DNA of 9,565 nt. Source: Rickettsiales bacterium. Lineage in GTDB: Bacteria; Pseudomonadota; Alphaproteobacteria; Rickettsiales; UBA1997. Location: positions 1 to 9,565 of the forward strand of contig JAITAR010000114.1 in assembly GCA_031284025.1 (NCBI GenBank), written 5' to 3'. Below the pieces are notes generated by a model. That model was not told where the DNA came from. It saw nothing but the letters and a program-made list of their open reading frames with translations, and ran no database searches. The number at the start of each line of letters is the position of its first letter. The stretch's first letter is position 1. Both the position numbers and the translations under genes were made by a program. Shown here piece by piece: positions 1 to 9,300 of the stretch.

Positions 1-768
1 TTTGTAAGACGCGGCACCGATGATGAATGGCATGAAATATGGCTTGGCGACAGAATTAGATGGTGGGTAGAGCAGGGTCTATCCAGAGAAAATATAGCCG
101 TAGAATACCATAAACCCGAGGACCTATCCCACTATTCAAAGAAGACCGCTGACATAGTCTACAGATTTCCTAGTGGTTTTCAGGAGTTGGAGGGTATAGC
201 GGATAGGATGGATTTTGATCTCGGTACACATTCGAGAGATCAAAAAACTATGACTATAACGGCCAAAGTAAATAGTAATGGCGATTCAAACACTAAACTA
301 GCAGTCAGGAATGACGACTCCGGGGAATTTGAAGTGCCCTACGTTGTAGAATCTTCGGCCGGTGTAGAACGTGGAGTACTGGCTCTATTGTCTGAAGCCT
401 ATGAGGAGGAAGAACTAGATAATAATAATTCAAGAATAGTTTTAAAACTTAAAAAACATCTGGCGCCGGTTAAGATAGCCATAGTCCCTCTAGCTAAAAA
501 TAGCAAGGAGATTGTTAATAAATGTCTCGATCTGAAAAAACAGCTACAAAAACTTGCTTTGGGTAAGATAAAATTTGAAGACACAGGCAACATAGGCAAG
601 GCCTATAGACGAAATGATGAGATTGGTACTCCCCTATGCCTTACTGTCGACTTTAAAACCTTCGAAGGGGAGGTGGAAACGGTAACGGTGAGAGACAGAG
701 ATACGATGCAGCAGAAAAGAGTAGACGTTGGTGAGTTAACTTCAATGGTTAGCGACTACTTTCGCTAA
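1..768 (+). CDS. glyS: Glycyl-tRNA synthetase, single-chain (alpha2) class II type, 3' part
   Basis: This is the C-terminal 255 codons of a class II glycyl-tRNA synthetase, the cytoplasmic enzyme that uses ATP to join glycine to tRNA-Gly. The frame is open from base 1, so the true start lies to the left; the TTG at 187 is an internal leucine codon. Seen in the sequence: the catalytic-core stretch QELEGIADRMDFDL (codons about 61-74), which matches the ELEGIA-R-D-DL-H signature of homodimeric GlyRS. Class II motif 3, ESSAGVERGVLALL, follows, with its arginine at 370-372. A C-terminal anticodon-binding domain comes last, from HLAPVKIAIVPL (about 460 on) through GKAYRRNDEIGTPLCLTVDF to VTVRDRDTM. 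The stop is TAA at 766-768. Family knowledge: this is the archaeal/eukaryotic-like form also found in some bacteria, not the GlyQ/GlyS heterotetramer. Roughly half of the protein is missing off the edge. It is convergent with the virB6-like gene 31 bases away, and no hairpin terminator is visible in that gap. Confidence 0.95.
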   Translation, partial: FVRRGTDDEWHEIWLGDRIRWWVEQGLSRENIAVEYHKPEDLSHYSKKTADIVYRFPSGFQELEGIADRMDFDLGTHSRDQKTMTITAKVNSNGDSNTKLAVRNDDSGEFEVPYVVESSAGVERGVLALLSEAYEEEELDNNNSRIVLKLKKHLAPVKIAIVPLAKNSKEIVNKCLDLKKQLQKLALGKIKFEDTGNIGKAYRRNDEIGTPLCLTVDFKTFEGEVETVTVRDRDTMQQKRVDVGELTSMVSDYFR

Positions 769-799
769 ACCTATGCATTTTACTCAATCTGTGATAAAT

Positions 800-3700
800 C
801 TAGAGTAAGCCCATATTTTTACCGAATTCCTCGGCGAATTTTTTTTGCTCCGTTTCATCTAGACTATTAAGATCCTTATCTACCCCATTTTTGTTCATAG
901 ATTTCTGCATCTCTTCGCCATAGTTGTTGAGAATACTCTCAGTTTTTGCTTCCTTTTCAAATTCTTTACTTTTTTTATCTAAAACGGTTTTAGCGATTTT
1001 TTCATCCTCTTTCTTTTTATCCTTATCAGAGAGGCTGTTATAGTTATCCTTTCTTTCTTTTGCTATATCATTTTGAAAGGCAGAACTGTTTTTATAGTTT
1101 GACATTTTTTTATCTTTTCCGGACTTAGCGTCCTTGAAATATTTGTCTCTCCTCTGTGCTTTATCCGTTCTCTTTTTACTTTGCTCTTCCCCATACTTTC
1201 TGATTGCTCTGCCACCCATTCTATCGGCCATGCCCTTACCGAAAGCAATCCCAGTATCTTTCATGAACTTTTTCGCCGCATTACCCCCACTCTCGAGAGC
1301 CTTATTGGCTATTCCAGCAATGCCACCACCTATGCCCATGCCTCCACCGAAAATATTCTGACCGAGTTCTGTGGCTCCAGTCACAAATTTACTCATAAGT
1401 ACACCAACTATGTAGAATGTCATTATACTGTAGAAGGTTGGCATTCCCTCATTTATGGTGTTTATTCCAGCTAGAGAGGTGTTTGGTATTTTCCAAAAAG
1501 AAATGAGAGAAAGTGGGATTCCGGCTATATTCATGTTTAATATGGGAAGCCAGCACACTGTATAATTAAATACAGATATTATGAAGTTATAAATTATCAT
1601 ATTGAAGAATGACAATGTCATGACTAGAAATATCTGTTGGCCAGCAAATCCTATAAGTAGATTTAGCCAGTTGTCGAATGTCTTTTTGGTTTTCTCAAAG
1701 AACATAAATAGAACTACCAGAGGAAAAAAACAAAATACCAATGACATGTACACCTGAGAGTTCAGATACATTATAATTGCTGAAAATACGCCTATTATGT
1801 AGTTTATGACCGTTACCAGTACTAGATAAAGATAGATTAGACCAAACCAGCTGGAAAATGCGAGACCTAGTATTTTGCATATTACTGGATCCGAAAATAT
1901 AAGCTCAAGATTACTGAAGCAGGTGGAAAATATTACCGACTTGTCGGAAAAATCTTGTCTAGCTAGGGCTAGCGATAAATCCGAGTCGATATTCATCTCG
2001 AAGGAGCCAGCTATCAGGAAAAGTACTGAATCAACCCCCGCTTTAAAAAATTTTATTATGTAGTTGTTAAAAAAATCCCATCCATTAGGACTAATTATAA
2101 AATATATGAAGCAAACTTTGATTATCTTTGGAATGATTTCCGACTGGGTAAAGCTACTCAATCCAAAAAAGTAGCCAAAACCGTAGAAAATTATCATTAA
2201 AACTAGTGACAATTTGGCAATAAATTGATACAGAGGATCATTTATGAAATTTTCATAGATATTTTTTACAAAACCTCTTCCATCGTAGAATTCCTCACAT
2301 TTAGCTGTTCCAAAGCCACAGCCTTTAAAGCAGTGCATATTACTTTCTGTGTCATCCGATTTATAGTGACATTCATTTCCATTGTTAATTACATCGGTGT
2401 TATTATATATAAAGCATGCACCATTTTCCGTATCATTTTCATCACACAGTCTTTTTCCGCCGTTTGAGTTTACACTCAGTCTCACAATAGAACCATCAAC
2501 AAAACCCAATACTGTGTTAAAAAAATTTCTAAAATACGTTATCACTATATTTTCTGATTTGTTGATAGTTCTAATTTTTATTTGATAGGATCCGGAATTA
2601 TCAGTCATGCTGCTATCAATATCTATAATTTTGAAAAATAAGTTCTTTGTGCTACTGGAGTCAGCTTCCAGATAGCTGTTCCCCTCGGCAAAGTTAATTT
2701 CATCTGAAAATTCAACGCCAAGCCTGCCGTTGTTAGACTTTAGAGTTCCAGTGGTATCAAATCTGTATTTGCTACAATCACCAGCGGCAACGTTGTCACC
2801 AGTACATGGTGGACAGAGTTCATAGTCATCTGAAGAATTCCCGCAGTACTTAACTATATTGACGATCCTGTTGCTAGTGTCCATGGATCCCTTGTAGGTA
2901 GTGTTAATATTACTACTGCCATTGGCAAATTGTATTTGATTTGGATTGCCAAAATACGCCTTGTTGTTATAGCCCATGAATACAGCCAATCTTTCGCCAT
3001 TTACATAATTTCTGGAACTACCTATGATAATTTTTACTACTGCGTCGCTTTTTAATTCCGAAATGGAACATTCTCTCAACTTGTTCATAAAGGAAGAGGT
3101 AGACGTTGTTCCGCATTTTTCAAAATCTCTAAGTATAAAAAAGGTAGCAAAATAGGTGCCGTTTAGATTTATCGGACGATTGTACTTCATATGAAAGTAA
3201 TCATTGTCTGCATTACTATCTGTGTAGGAAACTTCTAAATTTTTTATAATTCCCTCATCGCCGGAAAATTGATGTAACTTTGCAGCCCCCAATTTTATAT
3301 CGACATTTGTCAATTTGCCACTTTCGTCAATTGATTCTGTGGTAGCGGAAACATTAGTGCTGATTCTGCTGATTAGATTTTTAAGGCGTCCTCTGTAATT
3401 GCTAGCGTCATAGCATTGGATGATATCGTTTGTACACGCCATATTCGACCCGTTTGTTTCACTGCAAAAGTTTCTATAATAGTCTAGCTGCGATTTGTAG
3501 GATGTGTAGCCCGTAGAACTATTCTCTCCGGAATCTTCGCTATTGTCCTGCGATGTATTTATGGTATTGTTTTCAGCCTGCGTATTAAAAAAACTTTTAA
3601 GTGCATCTATTTTATCTTCAATATTGCTAGCACTGGCAATTTCAGGAAGACTAGTGAGTGGAGTTTTGTATGATTGCGAATTTTCACCATTGTCACTGGA

Positions 3701-6184
3701 AGAGCTAGTAAACATGAGATAACCACTATTGGCACTATTCAGGTGAGCTGAACATTCTATGGCCTTTTCATAGACATGGGTTATGAATGGTTCGATACAG
3801 TCACTGTAGCACGTATGACCTATGGGAATGTTTTTGCAGGCTTCATAGGAAGAATAGACATTATTCCAAAAGCTTGCAATTCTGGCTCGCGGAGCATTCG
3901 ATGCCTGGTCGGCATTCAAAGAATTAGTGGCGCTTACGCAGCTTGAATCTGTGTAGCTCATATTTGTGAAATTAGTCGTAAATTCTTCACCTATCATGCA
4001 GGCGTCTGTATCTAGAGTACAAACTCCTTTTTCCTGGCCTTCACCAATTTCTACGCTGCCAAAGGTGCCACCCTCGGTTTTGCACCTATTTTCAAGATTA
4101 TAGGTTTCCTTGGCAGATCCATAGCAGAAGTATAGCGGCCTTTCCTTTATGAAAATACTTAGTCCAAGACCATAGCCTATAAATTTTGATTCAGCTATTG
4201 TGCTAGTTGTTTTTATTTCTATGTCCTTTAATCCATCAAGTTTTAACCAATTGCTGTAGTCTAGTCTTAATTTTTGTCCTTTTCTCACAAAAATTGATTT
4301 TGACATGATTGTTGTATTCAAATTGTCATTGTCTAAATCTTCCAGTTCATTAGCTCCTAAAATTCCAATACTCTCATCGGCAAATTGCGTCCTGTTACTC
4401 TGATCCTCGAAAAATTCATCTATCTTGTAATACAGATTCTTCCCCGCATTGGAGTCCATGCCACTTGTGGTCAGAGCGGCGGGATTCAACAAAGTATATT
4501 TTATAGTATCTCCAGAAGAAATTGTCACATCTGGAATGTGAAAAAACATTAGGCCACCGATCCCTATATCGTAGTCTTTCATAGGCAAGAGTTTTATAAG
4601 TAGCCCGCGCGAGCACAGAGGAGAGTTGTTATCGCCAGATTTTGCTATTGTAATAATATAGTCAGTCCCCGTGTTATCTTCCTGCAGAAATTGGTTAAAT
4701 ACTATCTCATGACCATCGCTATCCTTTAAAACTTGCCATTTTTCCTCTAAAGAGGCAGAAATATCATAGCTAACGCTGTAGATGCCCTTAGTAAGTTCTC
4801 CAGTTTTATCACTGTCATTGGCCATATATTTTTTAGGATCTTCTACACTATAGCTGCAGATATTGTTGTCGTTACTCCTACTTCCTATGTATTTAATTGC
4901 TATCTTTATGGCAGCCCTTTTTCCAAGGACTATTCTGAAACTTTCGTTCGAATCGTTCCATAGAAAGCCATCCAAAATTTCAGGTCCGAGTTTCTGTTTG
5001 ATGTATATAGTTTTATTATCCGTTCCCTCATAGGAAACAAAATTCACAAAATTGGTTTGCCTGTTGGTAAATGGTTCACTAGAGCCACCCTGTGAAATTG
5101 TACCTGTTTTTTCTATATGTTTAATTCTATCATTTGCGTATCTATGATAATCCCCATTAAACACTCTAGGGGCTGGTAGATTATCGCTACTACTGTAGTA
5201 GCTATCTAGTTTATTCGCCAATGTACTTGATTCGGATGATAAAGCGTCGATGCTATTTATGAGATTTGTGTAGTTAAAGCTACAGTTAGCACTGCCTTGC
5301 TCAAACTCATCTATATCGTAGCTACATTTAAAAGCTCTGAAATTTGGCTGCTGTGTCAGCTTCGTTTCAGCTTCTCCACTACTCAGCGGTATTAGATTCT
5401 CTTTAGCGGCGGTGAAACTTAGATGTATTTTTTCCCTTATGTTATCTAGATTTTCCATGGTATTAATTTTTGCCGTTTCAGCCGTTCCTGCATTCTTTTT
5501 AACCTTAATTTTTAGGTCCAAGCTGCTATTACCCCTAGCTATAGGTTGTTTATAGCGTGTATCGGGAACTCCAATTACATTAAAATCCATATCTACCGTC
5601 GAGCTGGTCGAATCAAGTTTTATGCTGCCAGTTGCCGTTATAGTAACGAACACATCTCTGTTAAGCTTTATTCCCACGTAGGTGCTGTCTGTTTTTATAC
5701 TAGCCTTGGTCCACATGGCCTCTTCCGGAGTTGAATTGGATTCACAGCTATTAATACAGTGTTCAACACACTTTAGATACACAGTTTTTGCAGCAGCGTT
5801 GGCATCTGCCTGCTCGATGCCATTGGCTCCCACAACTACTTTACCATTGTCCATGGGATCTGCATCCGAGCATTTTGCATTTTCTATAGGATTATCACCT
5901 ACAGTAGTAAATTTTTCAAAATCTCCTGATAAAGTTGCATAGCTGTTTTTGATGGACGGCAGCGATGTTGTGCTAAGACAATTTTTTATAGACAAATTTC
6001 CATTTTCTCCGTAGCTTTTAAAATTATCGTAGTAGCAATTATTTTCAGCCGCTGCTAAATTAATTAGGTCAGTATTTCCGATATTGCCAATATCTTCCGA
6101 ATAATAGCAAAGGTCCATATTGTCACAGGAATTTATCAGTGGCAGAAGCAGAAAAATAAAAAAAATCCATCGTCGCGTGTCCAT
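800..6184 (-). CDS. virB6: Giant VirB6/TrbL-family type IV secretion system protein with long secreted N-terminal domain
   Basis: 1794 residues, ATG at 6184-6182, TAG at 800-802. VirB6 is the polytopic inner-membrane channel component of VirB/VirD4-type secretion systems. Seen: a Sec signal peptide (residues 1-19: RR, then a hydrophobic run) ending in a lipobox-like LINSC with Cys20. Next is a Ser/Asn-rich domain of about 1300 residues with some 36 cysteines including Cys20, a CPPC at 1124-1127 and a cysteine cluster at about 1285-1296. The VirB6 membrane core spans about 1317-1612 (FYGFGYFFGL, then SPNGWDFFNNYIIKFF, then several hydrophobic helices), as in Rickettsiales VirB6 proteins. A glycine-rich hinge (GGGMGIGGGI, 1613-1622) and a Lys/Glu-rich tail of about 170 residues follow. 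Known: classic VirB6 has about 300 residues, whereas Rickettsiales carry several enlarged paralogues, usually beside virB3-virB4. Here no other T4SS gene is adjacent. No Shine-Dalgarno sequence is visible; the ATG is chosen because the signal peptide begins there and an in-frame TAA lies upstream. Which paralogue this is cannot be told. Confidence 0.92.
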   Translation of the reverse strand: MDTRRWIFFIFLLLPLINSCDNMDLCYYSEDIGNIGNTDLINLAAAENNCYYDNFKSYGENGNLSIKNCLSTTSLPSIKNSYATLSGDFEKFTTVGDNPIENAKCSDADPMDNGKVVVGANGIEQADANAAAKTVYLKCVEHCINSCESNSTPEEAMWTKASIKTDSTYVGIKLNRDVFVTITATGSIKLDSTSSTVDMDFNVIGVPDTRYKQPIARGNSSLDLKIKVKKNAGTAETAKINTMENLDNIREKIHLSFTAAKENLIPLSSGEAETKLTQQPNFRAFKCSYDIDEFEQGSANCSFNYTNLINSIDALSSESSTLANKLDSYYSSSDNLPAPRVFNGDYHRYANDRIKHIEKTGTISQGGSSEPFTNRQTNFVNFVSYEGTDNKTIYIKQKLGPEILDGFLWNDSNESFRIVLGKRAAIKIAIKYIGSRSNDNNICSYSVEDPKKYMANDSDKTGELTKGIYSVSYDISASLEEKWQVLKDSDGHEIVFNQFLQEDNTGTDYIITIAKSGDNNSPLCSRGLLIKLLPMKDYDIGIGGLMFFHIPDVTISSGDTIKYTLLNPAALTTSGMDSNAGKNLYYKIDEFFEDQSNRTQFADESIGILGANELEDLDNDNLNTTIMSKSIFVRKGQKLRLDYSNWLKLDGLKDIEIKTTSTIAESKFIGYGLGLSIFIKERPLYFCYGSAKETYNLENRCKTEGGTFGSVEIGEGQEKGVCTLDTDACMIGEEFTTNFTNMSYTDSSCVSATNSLNADQASNAPRARIASFWNNVYSSYEACKNIPIGHTCYSDCIEPFITHVYEKAIECSAHLNSANSGYLMFTSSSSDNGENSQSYKTPLTSLPEIASASNIEDKIDALKSFFNTQAENNTINTSQDNSEDSGENSSTGYTSYKSQLDYYRNFCSETNGSNMACTNDIIQCYDASNYRGRLKNLISRISTNVSATTESIDESGKLTNVDIKLGAAKLHQFSGDEGIIKNLEVSYTDSNADNDYFHMKYNRPINLNGTYFATFFILRDFEKCGTTSTSSFMNKLRECSISELKSDAVVKIIIGSSRNYVNGERLAVFMGYNNKAYFGNPNQIQFANGSSNINTTYKGSMDTSNRIVNIVKYCGNSSDDYELCPPCTGDNVAAGDCSKYRFDTTGTLKSNNGRLGVEFSDEINFAEGNSYLEADSSSTKNLFFKIIDIDSSMTDNSGSYQIKIRTINKSENIVITYFRNFFNTVLGFVDGSIVRLSVNSNGGKRLCDENDTENGACFIYNNTDVINNGNECHYKSDDTESNMHCFKGCGFGTAKCEEFYDGRGFVKNIYENFINDPLYQFIAKLSLVLMIIFYGFGYFFGLSSFTQSEIIPKIIKVCFIYFIISPNGWDFFNNYIIKFFKAGVDSVLFLIAGSFEMNIDSDLSLALARQDFSDKSVIFSTCFSNLELIFSDPVICKILGLAFSSWFGLIYLYLVLVTVINYIIGVFSAIIMYLNSQVYMSLVFCFFPLVVLFMFFEKTKKTFDNWLNLLIGFAGQQIFLVMTLSFFNMIIYNFIISVFNYTVCWLPILNMNIAGIPLSLISFWKIPNTSLAGINTINEGMPTFYSIMTFYIVGVLMSKFVTGATELGQNIFGGGMGIGGGIAGIANKALESGGNAAKKFMKDTGIAFGKGMADRMGGRAIRKYGEEQSKKRTDKAQRRDKYFKDAKSGKDKKMSNYKNSSAFQNDIAKERKDNYNSLSDKDKKKEDEKIAKTVLDKKSKEFEKEAKTESILNNYGEEMQKSMNKNGVDKDLNSLDETEQKKFAEEFGKNMGLL

Positions 6185-6364
6185 AATTATTATTTTTTTG
6201 ATAATTACGCAATGTAATTAGTACTACAACTATTATTATTTTCAATATTATTAAAATTTAAATAAAGTGTAATATATAAGTAATTAATGCCAAATTATAG
6301 ACATAATTGTTGGATATTTAGTCATTAAATTTTTTTAATTAATAAATATTAGTATCAAAAAAAT
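6185..6364. other. AT-rich intergenic region between addA and virB6
   Basis: 180 bases separate the addA stop from the virB6 ATG. By eye it is much richer in A+T than the flanking genes. It holds the inverted repeat at 6202-6220 and a weaker A/T-only stem (6324-6329 pairing with 6334-6339, loop of four T), about 25 bases past the addA stop. Neither stem is GC-rich or followed by a U-run on either strand, so I do not call a terminator. TTGGCA (- strand, 6293-6288) resembles a -35 box, but the only TATATT-like box sits 11 bases downstream, too close for a standard sigma-70 promoter. virB6 could be read from an unseen promoter here or by readthrough from addA. No tRNA or small ORF of note. Confidence 0.6.
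6202..6220. repeat. Perfect 7-base inverted repeat upstream of virB6
   Basis: TAATTAC, a 5-base spacer (GCAAT), then GTAATTA. The arms are exact reverse complements. The repeat ends 17 bases before the virB6 start codon on the - strand, so it would fall in the 5' leader or at the promoter. Such a dyad could be an operator for a dimeric regulator or a small leader hairpin; the sequence does not distinguish these, and chance is possible in DNA this rich in A+T. Confidence 0.35.
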
Positions 6365-9300
6365 TCAAAAAATTCTCAGCAAATTTCCAAAACTGGTTAA
6401 CAAAATGTAGCATTCTACAATTTTTTCGGGCTTTAATTTTTCCATAAGTTTCTTATATAATTCCAATTGTTTTTTATATTCAATCGGTAGATCTTCAGGA
6501 TTTTTATAATTATTTTTAGTATTTTTGTAGTCGAGAACTATAATTTTACCGTCAAATTCACCAAGTCTATCTATTTTTCCCGATACGGTAAATCCATCAA
6601 TTTCACCAATTATGGGAACCTCTGCCTTTGAATTTTCTTCGAAGAATTTTTGGAAATCCTTGCTATCAAGTATTCCCACAGCTATTTTTTTTGCCTCATC
6701 TATAATGGCTAGTGGTAAATTTTTGGCCATGCGTCCGCTGATACTGCTAGAAATTTCATCCCAGTGGCTACGATCGACCTTTGGTAAAATTTCCAACAAT
6801 CTATGAACCATTTTACCTTTTAACAGTGGATCACCATAGCCGTCGCTGGAGACATCTCTATCATGATAATTGAAAAACGTTGACGGAAAAATTATTTTTC
6901 TAGGCAACTCCTGCGGCACATATTTTCTAATATTTTTGAGTGCTCGGCTAATCCTCTCCAATTCGAATTCGTCATTTTCCACAGCAACGGTATCGCTCTG
7001 TTCTTTATTTCTCGATGCTTCGCCGTAGGTGAATTTTCTGTCAAAATTACCCACTTCATCTCTGTGAGAAAACTCAAAGTCTTCTTCTCTGGCTCCAAGT
7101 TTTTCCAGAGCTTTTCTAGAAATATCATACCACGTGCTGTGGACCGCCTCGTCATCGTTATCAGTCGATGATCTACCTGCTACTCCACACAGATATAGCT
7201 CATTCTCCGCCCTGGTTATAGCTACATAGAATAATCTTAAATATTCGGAGTACAGTTCCTCCTCACTATTTTTTTTGATTCTATCCAAAATATTCGAACT
7301 AGAATCCGATTTGTACAACGGTTGTTCATAGCCTCTGCCGCTATCAATCCAAAATATTTTTTCCCTAGCCAGATCCACCGTAGAATTTGAATCGCCGATA
7401 AAAACAACTGGCGCCTGTAGACCCTTGGAGGCGTGAATTGTCATTATTCTAACCTGATTAGCATCATTAGACTCTAAATTTTTCTTTATATCACTCTTGC
7501 TGTTGGCTACAAAATTTACAAAGGACAGTAGAGAAGAATTATTATCATCTTCATAGTTTTGGACGAATAGTAAAAACTTATTTAAAATATCGTTAGTATC
7601 AGAACTAAATCTTCTAAGAATTTTTTCTCTAAAGCCACAGTCCTCTAGAAGATAAAAACACAATTCATAGACACCAAGTCTATGACTTTCATCAATTATT
7701 TGTCTCAATATTTCATATTTTTCCAAAAAATTATCTCTGAGGGCTTCAAATAAACATATTCCATGCTCCATTCCGTATCTGCAGATTCTATATAGGTCAT
7801 CTTCAGCCATGGCCAAAAATGGAGATTTAATTATATTGGCCAGACTAAGGTCATCATTTTGAAATAGAGTAAATGTAAATAGAGAAATGAAATCTTGTAC
7901 CACAATGTGATCAAATAGATTTAATCTGTCAAGGCCAGCATTAGGAATACTATGTTCATTGAAACTCTTCAGCAGATAGGAAAGAAATATGTGATTCCTG
8001 CTGCGTACTAGTACCATAATATCTCCGTAGCCAATTTTTCTGTAATTTCCCTGCCTATCTATGATAACTCTATCTGATTGCACTAAAGTCGCTATTTTTT
8101 CTCCGATATATTTAGCCAACAGCTCCTGTTTCTTCGCTTCAGCATTGTTATCAAAATTTATCTCCCATGCTTTTTTCTCCCTGGCCTCGATGCTGACTAA
8201 TGGCCACAGTTCGACAAGACCGGTGCCCATTCTACTGCTGCTATGCTCTATGGTACCATCCAAAGTTGATATTTTTTTTGCATTTCTCTGATCTCTAAAA
8301 ACCTCATCAACAAAATTCAGTATAGTAGCTACAGATCTAAAAGATTGCCTTAGATTTAGTTTAAATAATTTTTTTCCACAGCCTTCAATCAAGTTTCTAT
8401 AGAAATGATACTTTTCACTGAACATTCCAGGATTAGCATCCTGGAACTTAAAAATTGACTGTTTCTCATCGCCTACCACAAACAGACTTCTTGGATTTTT
8501 GGAGCTACCGACACCGGTGAAAAAATCACCAGACAGACTCTCCACTATTTTCCACTGGAGAGTCGAAGTGTCCTGTGCCTCATCGATGAGAATATGTTCA
8601 ATTTCACAATCCAATTTATAGTTAATCCACATTGACTGTTCGCTGTTATTCAGTAATTCCAGAGTAGTTATTATTAGATCATCAAAATCCAACAGTCCCC
8701 TACCGTGTTTAAGCTTTCTATAGTTTCTCACTATTCCTAGAGTGACATCTATGGCTGCCATGGTTAAATTGTAGTTTCGTACATTTTCTATATTTTGGAC
8801 AAAGCTATAGCATCTCTCCTGCTCCTCCACGTAGATATTACTTCCCAGCGGTCCGGTCAAATCATTCAGTCTTTTTAGAAACTTATTTCCTAAATTTCTT
8901 TTCTCAAATTTTCTCGTCAGAAAAATGTTTAGGTAGGTTTTTCTATTGTTCTCACTGCCATCGGCTATGAATTCCGATACTATCCTCAGTCTCTCTTCAT
9001 CGTTCACCTTCTGTCCACCACCATCCACGTGATTGGCCAGTGTTTCACATAGAGTCAGCAGATCTGAACGACTGTGACTGTTAAATTGATCTATAATCCC
9101 ATTTTCATCAGTCTCGCCAATGGCGAGGATTTTCTTTAGCTCATTCTTGTAGTCAAATTTTTCCATAAGCTCAAAATTTTTCCTCTTCGAGATTAGATAG
9201 TTTATGAAACTATAAAAATCTTCTTCATTTTTTTCAAAAATCAGCAGTCTAAGGCTTCTATGTATATCCTGACTAGTCTCTGAGCTATTCAGCAAATTTT

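Noticed and set aside
399..599. 66-codon - strand frame opposite glyS starting with a hydrophobic run
   Set aside because: It is antisense to the conserved anticodon-binding domain of GlyRS, and its serine run is the reverse of the acidic EEEEL stretch.
769..799. Possible bidirectional terminator between the convergent glyS and virB6 genes
   Set aside because: The 31 bases contain no stem with a usable loop and no T-run of useful length; any terminator would have to overlap the coding ends.
1134..1361. 75-codon + strand frame rich in Leu, Pro and Met, resembling a small membrane protein
   Set aside because: Its hydrophobic look is the reverse reading of the Gly/Ala and Lys-rich VirB6 hinge and tail codons; the opposite frame is clearly the real gene.
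5682..5942. 86-codon open frame on the + strand inside virB6
   Set aside because: It lies antisense to a well-supported signal-peptide-proximal part of VirB6, with no recognisable motif or ribosome binding site; it is a shadow frame.
6265..6293. TTGGCA/TATATT promoter pair for virB6
   Set aside because: The spacing is only 11 bases, and no -10-like hexamer occurs at 16-18 bases from the -35-like box.
6324..6339. Stem-loop after addA as an intrinsic terminator
   Set aside because: The six-pair stem is entirely A/T with a T4 loop and is not followed by a U-run on the - strand transcript.
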